Of a DNA stretch of 32,934 nt, positions 23,795 to 29,898 are shown piece after piece. The notes under the pieces are model-generated. The model had not been told where the DNA came from, did no database searches, and saw only the letters and a program-made list of their open reading frames with translations. The DNA is from Streptomyces sp. T39 (GTDB lineage: Bacteria > Actinomycetota > Actinomycetes > Streptomycetales > Streptomycetaceae), in NCBI RefSeq assembly GCF_008042045.1, contig NZ_RDBP01000041.1:33329-66262 (forward strand), given 5' to 3'. How positions within the stretch are numbered: position 1 is the stretch's first letter; each line of letters begins with the position of its first letter. The translations under genes and the position numbers were made by a program.

Positions 23795-25288
23795 GTGAGC
23801 GGTGAACCCAACACCCGCCTGAGCGACCTGTTCGGCCTGGCCGGCTGGTCCAAGGGCGAACTCGCGAGACTCGTGAACCGGCAGGCGGCCGCCATGGGGC
23901 ATCCGCAGCTGGCGACCGACACCTCGCGCGTACGGCGCTGGATCGACATGGGGGAGTCCCCCCGGGATCCGGTGCCCAAGGTGCTGGCGGCACTGTTCAC
24001 CGAGCGGCTCGGTCGTGTCGTGACCATCGAGGACCTCGGGTTCGCACGGAGCGGACGAACAGGCAGGCGGCGGGACGTACAGGGCGGCAGTGACAACCCT
24101 GACGGACTGCCGTGGGCGCCCGACCGTACGGCTGCGGTCCTCACCGAATTCACGGGAATGGACCTCATGCTCAACCGACGCGGCCTGGTGGGCGCGGGCG
24201 CGGCACTCGCCGCGGGCTCCGCGCTCAGCAGCGCCATGCACGACTGGCTCGGGAGCGACCCCGCCACCCGGCCCCCCACCCGCAGCTCCGACCTCCTGTA
24301 CGCCGACTCCGCCGGGTACGACCGCTACGAGGCCGCCCCCATCGGGTCGCAGGAGATCGACGCACTGGAACGCTCCGTCGAGGTGTTCCGCGCCTGGGAC
24401 GCCGCCCGCGGCGGCGGACTCCAGCGCAAGGCGGTGGTCGGCCAGCTCAACGAAGTGGGCGGCATGCTCGCCTACCGCCACCCCGACCATCTCCAGCGGC
24501 GGCTGTGGGGCGTCGCCGCCAACCTGGCCGTCCTCGCGGGCTGGATGTCCCACGACGTCGGCCTCGAACCCACCGCCCAGAAGTACTTCGTCATCGCGGC
24601 GCACGCCGCGCGCGAGGGCGGCGACCGGCCCCGCGCCGGCGAGGCGCTGTCCAGGGCGGCGCGCCAGATGGTCCACCTGGGCCGCCCGGACGACGCCCTG
24701 GACCTGATGAAGCTCGCCAGGACCGGCTCCGGCGAGCAGATCCTGCCGCGCACACAGGCGATGCTGCACACCATCGAGGCATGGGCGCAGGCGGCGATGG
24801 GCCACGGCCAGGCCATGCGCCGGACCCTCGGCGAGGCGGAGGAGCTGTTCGTCTCCGACAAGTCCGACGTCCCGCCGCCCAGTTGGATGCAGCTGTTCGA
24901 CGAGGCGGACCTGCACGGCATGCAGGCCCTGGCGTACCGCACCCTTGCCGACCACGACCCCTCGGTGGCCGGCATCGCCCAGCAGCACGCCCGGCAGGCG
25001 CTGCGGCTGCGCGAGGGCGGACGGCAGCGCTCGAAGATCTTCGACTACATCTCGCTGGCCTCCGCCTGCTTCATCGCGGACGACCCCGAGCAGGCGGACC
25101 GCTACGCCCGCCTCGCTCTCGTGTCGATGGGGGAGACCTCGTCGCACCGTACGTGGGACCGGCTGCGGGAGATGTACCGGCTGACCGGGCAGTACGCGGG
25201 CTACGCGAAGATCGAGGACCTGCGCGAGGAGATCCAGCTGTCGATGCCGCAGCAGGCGTCGGCGAAGCCCCGCCGTACGGACACCTGA
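23795..25288 (+). CDS. NsdA/NsdB-like TPR regulator of differentiation
   Basis: The protein has 497 residues. The N-terminal region (about 8-90; GWSKGELARLVNRQA and DTSRVRRWIDMGESPRDPVP) is a helix-turn-helix-like module typical of the Streptomyces NsdA family, whose founding members repress sporulation and antibiotic production. A central RR-containing hydrophobic segment (NRRGLVGAGAALAAGSALSS, about 128-147) resembles a Tat or membrane signal but sits inside the protein, as in other family members. The C-terminal half is built of tetratricopeptide-type helical repeats (for example GEALSRAARQMVHLGRPDDALDLM). The start is GTG with a G-rich sequence upstream. Family membership is clear from the pattern; which paralogue it is, and whether it represses development, is inference. 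It is divergent from a TTA-containing kinase-fold gene. Confidence 0.85.
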   Translation: MSGEPNTRLSDLFGLAGWSKGELARLVNRQAAAMGHPQLATDTSRVRRWIDMGESPRDPVPKVLAALFTERLGRVVTIEDLGFARSGRTGRRRDVQGGSDNPDGLPWAPDRTAAVLTEFTGMDLMLNRRGLVGAGAALAAGSALSSAMHDWLGSDPATRPPTRSSDLLYADSAGYDRYEAAPIGSQEIDALERSVEVFRAWDAARGGGLQRKAVVGQLNEVGGMLAYRHPDHLQRRLWGVAANLAVLAGWMSHDVGLEPTAQKYFVIAAHAAREGGDRPRAGEALSRAARQMVHLGRPDDALDLMKLARTGSGEQILPRTQAMLHTIEAWAQAAMGHGQAMRRTLGEAEELFVSDKSDVPPPSWMQLFDEADLHGMQALAYRTLADHDPSVAGIAQQHARQALRLREGGRQRSKIFDYISLASACFIADDPEQADRYARLALVSMGETSSHRTWDRLREMYRLTGQYAGYAKIEDLREEIQLSMPQQASAKPRRTDT

Positions 25289-25317
25289 GAGACCCCCGGC
25301 GTACGGAGACCCGAGAG
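25274..25317 (+). repeat. 18-bp direct repeat spanning the NsdA-like stop codon
   Basis: CGTACGGACACCTGAGAG (25274-25291) and CGTACGGAGACCCGAGAG (25300-25317) match at 16 of 18 positions with a 26-nt period. The TGA stop codon in copy 1 corresponds to CGA in copy 2. Confidence 0.55.
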
Positions 25318-25406
25318 GGCGGACGCGAGGCGCGAGGGCGCGCCGCGCGGTGCCCGCTGTGGTCGCCTCGGTGCCTGCCGGTCACGCGGACGAAGGGGTG
25401 CGGCGT

Positions 25407-25423
25407 ACTCCCCGCCGGGGAGT
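25407..25423. terminator. Hairpin between convergent NsdA-like and phosphatase genes
   Basis: ACTCCCC (25407-25413), a 3-nt loop and GGGGAGT (25417-25423), 13 nt past the phosphatase stop codon. It could serve both directions. Confidence 0.6.
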
Positions 25424-25435
25424 GCCGGGCATCCG

Positions 25436-26857
25436 TCAGCCGGTGACCCGTGCCACCAGTACACAGGCGTCGTCCTCGCGCGCGCCCTGACCGAACTCCT
25501 CCACCACGACCCTGACGCACTCCTGTGCGTCCCGGGCCTCGGTGAACCGCGCTGCCAGTGCCGTCAGCCGGTCCGCCGCGTCCTCGTCGGCCGTCGTCCC
25601 CGTCAGCCCGTCCGTGTACAGGACGAGCAGATCGCCGGGGCGAAGGGTGACGTCGGCCTCCTCGTAGGCGGCGGCGCTGGTCGCGCCGAGCAGCACGCCG
25701 TCCAGTGTCGCCAGCGCACACCCCGCCCCGTCGCGGAACAGCAGGGGGGCGGGGTGGCCCGCCTGGGCCCGGCTCAGCACCCGGGTCGCGGGGTCGTACC
25801 GGCAGCACAGCCCGCTGCCCAGGGCCGGCTGGGCGGCCGTGTCCAGCAGATGGTTGAGGTGGGACATGAGCTGCCCCGGGCGGACGCCGGCCACGGCCAT
25901 GCCGCGCAGCGCGCCCAGCAGCATCGCCATCGAGGAGGTCGCCGTCACACCGTGGCCGGTGAGACCGCCGACACTCAGCAGGGACTCCCCGCCCGGCAGC
26001 TGGAGCGCGTCGTACCAGTCGCCGCCGATCAGCGCGCCGTTGGCGGACGGCAGGTAGTGGGCGGCGACGTCCAGGGAGGTGGGGCCGGAGACCGGGAACT
26101 GGAGGGAACCGCGCCAGGGCGGCAGGACCGCCTCCTGCATCTCCACGGCGAGCCGGCGCTCGGTCAGCTCGGCGTGCCGGCGCCGCTGGAAGGAGTCCCG
26201 GCTGTCGCGCACCGCCCGCTGGCTGCGGCGCAGTTCGCTGACGTCGCGCAGGACGGCCCACATCGACGCGGTGCAGCCGTCCTGGTCGAGGACCGGCTCG
26301 CCCATCATGTGCACGGTGCGCAGCCGCCCGTCGGGGCGGACCATGCGGAACTCCTCGTCGATGGGACGCCCGTCGACCAGGCAGTCCGTCACCACGGCGG
26401 TGAGCAGTCCCTGGTCCTCCGCGAAGACCAGGGACGGCAGTTCGTCGAGGGACATCGGACCGTCGGCCGGGTCGCGCCCGAGGATCTGGAAGAGCTCGTC
26501 GGACCAGCTGACCTCGTCGGTCAGCAGGTTCCACTCGGCGCTGCCGACCCGGCTCAGCAGCGAGCCCGGACGCGCGGCCGCGTCCGCCTCGTGCTCCGCG
26601 AGCTCGTCGGCCGGTGCCTCCGCGGCGGGCAGGCCCTCCCGTAGCTGGTCCAGGTGGCTGCCGAGGTCGTCGAGCTGATGCACCGCCAGATCGCACAGCG
26701 CCCGCTGCCAGCGGCCCCGGGGATCGTCCGCCGCCACCGCGTCCTGACGCACCGCCTCCAGGTCGCCGCGCAGTCTGCGCGTACGCGTGATCAGGGCGTC
26801 CATCGCGCCGCGCTCCGGCGGCTGGGCGGGACGGTCCGCGAACACATGGGACGGCAT
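25436..26857 (-). CDS. PAS domain plus PP2C/SpoIIE-type phosphatase, metal site altered
   Basis: This 473-residue cytosolic protein has an N-terminal helical region (about 1-90), a PAS domain (about 95-210; SAEWNLLTDEVSWSDELFQI, EFRMVRPDGRLRTVHMMGEP), a coiled linker (about 213-245; SELRRSQRAVRDSRDSFQRR) and a SpoIIE/RsbU-like PP2C domain. Phosphatase motifs GGDWYDAL, AGHPAPLL, LYTDGL and REDDACVLV are present. However, the usual GDVxGHG motif reads GGLTGHG, so the metal-binding aspartate is Gly (codon GGT). Activity may be lost or changed. RsbU-type enzymes normally dephosphorylate anti-sigma antagonists; no partner switch genes are near. The ATG at 26857 has GGAG 6 nt upstream. Confidence 0.9.
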   Translation of the reverse strand: MPSHVFADRPAQPPERGAMDALITRTRRLRGDLEAVRQDAVAADDPRGRWQRALCDLAVHQLDDLGSHLDQLREGLPAAEAPADELAEHEADAAARPGSLLSRVGSAEWNLLTDEVSWSDELFQILGRDPADGPMSLDELPSLVFAEDQGLLTAVVTDCLVDGRPIDEEFRMVRPDGRLRTVHMMGEPVLDQDGCTASMWAVLRDVSELRRSQRAVRDSRDSFQRRRHAELTERRLAVEMQEAVLPPWRGSLQFPVSGPTSLDVAAHYLPSANGALIGGDWYDALQLPGGESLLSVGGLTGHGVTATSSMAMLLGALRGMAVAGVRPGQLMSHLNHLLDTAAQPALGSGLCCRYDPATRVLSRAQAGHPAPLLFRDGAGCALATLDGVLLGATSAAAYEEADVTLRPGDLLVLYTDGLTGTTADEDAADRLTALAARFTEARDAQECVRVVVEEFGQGAREDDACVLVARVTG

Positions 26858-26987
26858 CTCGAACTCCGATACAGGGCGCGGCCACGGCCAGGTCTCGAAC
26901 AGGGACCGGATACGACTGTTGCACAGGCGGCGAAGTGCCGTAAGCCATTTGGCAACACTCGATCCGGTGGTGCCTCGGACATATGCC

Positions 26988-27016
26988 ACAGGCTCTCCGG
27001 GTGTTCGAGAGCCTGT
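26988..27016. promoter_or_regulatory. Perfect 10-bp inverted repeat in a divergent promoter region
   Basis: ACAGGCTCTC (26988-26997) pairs with GAGAGCCTGT (27007-27016) around a 9-nt loop. It lies 131 nt upstream of the phosphatase and 95 nt upstream of the GNAT gene, which point away from each other, so it cannot end either. An operator or the end of an unannotated small RNA are options. Confidence 0.5.
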
Positions 27017-27097
27017 TCGCACGGGTGGTCGGCCCCCTCGAACGGCCGCGCCGGCCGGGGGCCCTCCCGCCTGGCGGAGCACCGCCCCCCGGTCGGG

Positions 27098-27103
27098 CAG
27101 GAT
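27098..27103 (+). promoter_or_regulatory. -10-like CAGGAT before the GNAT gene
   Basis: CAGGAT ends 7 nt before ATG 27111. The surrounding GGCAGGATGGG also precedes ligA. Leaderless-type start. Confidence 0.45.
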
Positions 27104-27110
27104 GGGTGCC

Positions 27111-27644
27111 ATGACAGAGATTCTCACCCCCCGCCTGCGGCTGCGCCGCTGGCACGACTCCGACCTCACCGCCCTGGCCGACGTCCACGCCGACCCCCGG
27201 GCGATGCACTGGGTCGACGACGGGGCGGTCCTGGACCTCGACCGGACGGCGGGGACGATCGAACGGTGGGAGGACGAGTGGGACGACGAGGGGTTCGGCG
27301 TCTTCGCCGTCGAACTGCTCGCCTCCGGCGAAGTGGCCGGCGGTGTCGGCCTGTACGTCCCCGCGTTCCTGCCGGACGCGCGGCACGAGGTGGCGATCGG
27401 CTGGCTGCTGGGCTCGCAGTTCTGGGGCCAGGGATACGCCTCCGAGGCCGCGCAGGCCACGCTGGAGTTCGCGCTGCAGGACCGCGGTCTGGAGCGGGTC
27501 GTCGCCGTCCTGCGGGTGGGCGACACCGCCTCGGAGAACGTCGCCCGCAAGCTCGGGATGGAGCCGGAGCGCGAGGTGCAGCATCCGGAGTACGGTTTCC
27601 CGCTGCAGATCCACGCCATCGACCTCACCGAGTTCCAGGCGTGA
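27111..27644 (+). CDS. GNAT N-acetyltransferase, RimJ/RimL-like
   Basis: This 177-residue cytosolic enzyme would transfer an acetyl group from acetyl-CoA to an amine, possibly a protein N terminus. It starts with the RimJ/RimL-type strand EILTPRLRLRRWHDSDLTAL. The acetyl-CoA pyrophosphate loop is visible as GSQFWGQGYASEAAQ (about residues 102-116), preceded by VAIGWLL. The following VVAVLRVGDTASENVARKLGM is the classic Asn-containing motif B region. The ATG at 27111 follows a -10-like hexamer by 7 nt; another ATG at 27102 overlaps that hexamer and is less likely. The gene is followed by ligA after 58 nt and the two could be co-transcribed. The substrate is unknown. Confidence 0.88.
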   Translation: MTEILTPRLRLRRWHDSDLTALADVHADPRAMHWVDDGAVLDLDRTAGTIERWEDEWDDEGFGVFAVELLASGEVAGGVGLYVPAFLPDARHEVAIGWLLGSQFWGQGYASEAAQATLEFALQDRGLERVVAVLRVGDTASENVARKLGMEPEREVQHPEYGFPLQIHAIDLTEFQA

Positions 27645-27690
27645 GCCACGGCCCGCCACGGTGACCGGGCCCGTTGTCAGTGGGGGGCGG

Positions 27691-27696
27691 CAGGAT
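27691..27696 (+). promoter_or_regulatory. -10-like CAGGAT before ligA
   Basis: CAGGAT ends 6 nt before ATG 27703, within GGCAGGATGGG, the same motif as in front of the GNAT gene. No Shine-Dalgarno sequence. Confidence 0.45.
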
Positions 27697-27702
27697 GGGG
27701 GC

Positions 27703-29823
27703 ATGACGACTTCACCTGCCGTTTCCGCGGCTCCCGCAGCCGAGATCGCCGACGCCGCGGCGTACGCGGAAGCGGTCGCGACCGCCTCCCGCGCCGCCGC
27801 CGCGTACTACGCGACGGGCGAGAGCGCCCTCGACGACGACGCCTACGACCGTCTCGCGCGGGGCATCGCCGCCTGGGAGGCGGCCCACCCGGAGGAGGTC
27901 GCCGCCGAGTCGCCGACCGGCAAGGTGGCGGGCGGCGCCGCCGTCGGCGACGTGCCGCACACCGTCCCGATGCTCTCCCTGGACAACGTCTTCTCCGCGG
28001 AGCAGCTGACCGCCTGGACGGCCTCCCTGGAGCGGCGCATCGGACGAACGGTCGCCCGGTGGAGCGTCGAGCCCAAGCTCGACGGCCTCGCCGTCGCCGC
28101 GCGCTACGAGGACGGCCGCCTCACCCGGTTGGTGACCCGGGGCGACGGCACGGCCGGCGAGGACGTCTCGCACGCCGTGGGCACGGTGCTCGGACTCCCC
28201 GGCACCCTCGCCGAGGCGGCGACGCTGGAGATACGCGGCGAAGTCCTGATGACGGACGAGCAGTTCGAGCGGGCCAACACCACCCGCACCGCGCACGGCG
28301 CCGCCCCTTTCGCCAACCCGCGCAACGGAGCTGCGGGCACCCTGCGGGCCAAGGACCGCGCGTACCGGGTGGAGATGACCTTCTTCGGGTACGGGGCGCT
28401 CGCCCTGCCCGGCAGCGCCCCCGACCTCGCCGCCCGTCTGGCCGAACTGCCCCACAGCCAGGTCATGGAGGAGGTCGCCCGGCTGGGCGTGCACACCGCC
28501 GCGAGCACGGAGGCCGCACCGAAGACGGTCGGCACGGTCGAGGAGATCCAGGCCAGGATCGAGGAGATCGCCGCGGCGCGGGCCGCGCTGCCGTTCGGCA
28601 TCGACGGCATCGTCGTCAAGGCGGACCCGGCCGCCGACCAGGCCGAGGCGGGCTCCGGATCGCGCGCGCCCCGGTGGGCCGTCGCCTACAAGCTGCCGGC
28701 GGTCGAGAAGGTCACCACCCTCCTCGGCGTCGAGTGGAACGTGGGCCGCACGGGCATCATCGCGCCGCGGGCCGTCCTGGAGCCGGTCGAGATCGACGGC
28801 TCGACCGTCACCTACGCCACCCTCCACAACCCGGCCGACATCACCCGGCGCGACCTGCGCATCGGCGACCGGGTCATGGTCTACAAGGCGGGCGACATCA
28901 TCCCGCGCATCGAGGCGCCGGTCGCGCACCTGCGCACCGGGGCCGAGCGGGCGGTCGAGTTCCCCGAGGTCTGCCCGCAGTGCGGCTCGGGCATCGACAC
29001 GTCCGAGCAGCGCTGGCGCTGCGAGCGCGGCCGCGACTGCCGGGTGGTGGCCTCCGTCTCCTACGCGGCCGGCCGCGACCAGCTGGACATCGAGGGTCTC
29101 GGCGCCACCCGTGTCGTCCAGCTCGTGGACGCCGGGCTGGTGACGGACCTGGCGGACCTCTTCGCGCTCACCCGGGAGCAGTTGCTGACCCTGGAGCGGA
29201 TGGGCGCCACCAGCACCGACAACCTGCTGGCGGCGATCGAGGACGCGAAGGGACGCCCGCTGTCGCGGGTCTTCTGCGCCCTCGGGGTGCGCGGCACCGG
29301 GCGCTCCATGTCCCGCCGCATCGCACGGCACTTCGCGGACATGGCGCACATACGGGCCGCGGACGCCGAGGAGTTGCAGCAGGTGGAGGGCATCGGTGTC
29401 GAGAAGGCCCGGATGGTCGTCGACGAACTGGCCGGTCTGGCCCCGCTGATCGACCGGCTGGTCGCCGCCGGTGTGAACATGACCGAGCCGGGGGCCACGC
29501 CCCCCGCGCCCGCACCGGCGGACGCCCCCGCGGAGGAGGGCGGGTCCGAACCGGGCGCCGCCGGGCCGCTGGCCGGCATGACGGTCGTGGTCACCGGCGC
29601 GATGACCGGCGCCCTGGAGAAGCTCTCCCGCAACCAGATGAACGAACTCGTCGAGCGCGCGGGCGGCAGATCCTCCTCCAGCGTCTCCAAGCGCACCTCG
29701 CTCCTGGTCGCCGGCGAGGGCGCGGGCTCGAAGCGCGAGAAGGCGGAGCAGCTGGGCATCCGGATCGCCGCCCCCGACGAGTTCGCCGCGACGGTGGCGG
29801 ACTTCCTCCCCGCCACGGCCTGA
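27703..29823 (+). CDS. ligA: NAD+-dependent DNA ligase, probably an accessory LigA paralogue
   Basis: This 706-residue enzyme would seal nicks using NAD+ and is complete. Domain Ia (about 20-75, AYYATGESALDDDAYDRL) binds NMN. The nucleotidyltransferase domain has the adenylated Lys125 in EPKLDGLAV and the motif TRGDGTAGEDVS. An OB fold follows (about 335-415; VEWNVGRTGIIAPRA). The zinc finger has Cys424, 427, 440 and 446. Helix-hairpin-helix repeats and a C-terminal BRCT domain (about 623-706) finish it, separated by a Pro/Ala linker. The lysine motif (EPKLDG rather than the ELKVDG I recall for the main Streptomyces enzyme) and the zinc finger spacing (C-x5-C) differ from the housekeeping LigA, suggesting a second ligase. 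That claim rests on memory of the family. Confidence 0.93.
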   Translation: MTTSPAVSAAPAAEIADAAAYAEAVATASRAAAAYYATGESALDDDAYDRLARGIAAWEAAHPEEVAAESPTGKVAGGAAVGDVPHTVPMLSLDNVFSAEQLTAWTASLERRIGRTVARWSVEPKLDGLAVAARYEDGRLTRLVTRGDGTAGEDVSHAVGTVLGLPGTLAEAATLEIRGEVLMTDEQFERANTTRTAHGAAPFANPRNGAAGTLRAKDRAYRVEMTFFGYGALALPGSAPDLAARLAELPHSQVMEEVARLGVHTAASTEAAPKTVGTVEEIQARIEEIAAARAALPFGIDGIVVKADPAADQAEAGSGSRAPRWAVAYKLPAVEKVTTLLGVEWNVGRTGIIAPRAVLEPVEIDGSTVTYATLHNPADITRRDLRIGDRVMVYKAGDIIPRIEAPVAHLRTGAERAVEFPEVCPQCGSGIDTSEQRWRCERGRDCRVVASVSYAAGRDQLDIEGLGATRVVQLVDAGLVTDLADLFALTREQLLTLERMGATSTDNLLAAIEDAKGRPLSRVFCALGVRGTGRSMSRRIARHFADMAHIRAADAEELQQVEGIGVEKARMVVDELAGLAPLIDRLVAAGVNMTEPGATPPAPAPADAPAEEGGSEPGAAGPLAGMTVVVTGAMTGALEKLSRNQMNELVERAGGRSSSSVSKRTSLLVAGEGAGSKREKAEQLGIRIAAPDEFAATVADFLPATA

Positions 29824-29852
29824 GCCGTCGCACCCGGGGGGCCGGTTCCACG

Positions 29853-29882
29853 GCCGACCCGCCCCGGCCGGGGCGGGTCGGC
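29853..29882. terminator. 30-nt perfect palindrome, bidirectional terminator
   Basis: Fifteen-base arms without spacer (left arm GCCGACCCGCCCCGG) lie between the convergent ligA and acylase-GNAT genes, 29 nt after the ligA stop codon and 16 nt after the other. As RNA either strand folds into a very stable hairpin. Confidence 0.85.
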
Positions 29883-29898
29883 GAAGGAGTGCGCCCGC

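Noticed and set aside
29853..29882. 30-nt palindrome as an attachment site or mobile-element end
   Set aside because: No integrase, transposase or flanking target duplication exists. Its place between two convergent stop codons fits a bidirectional terminator.
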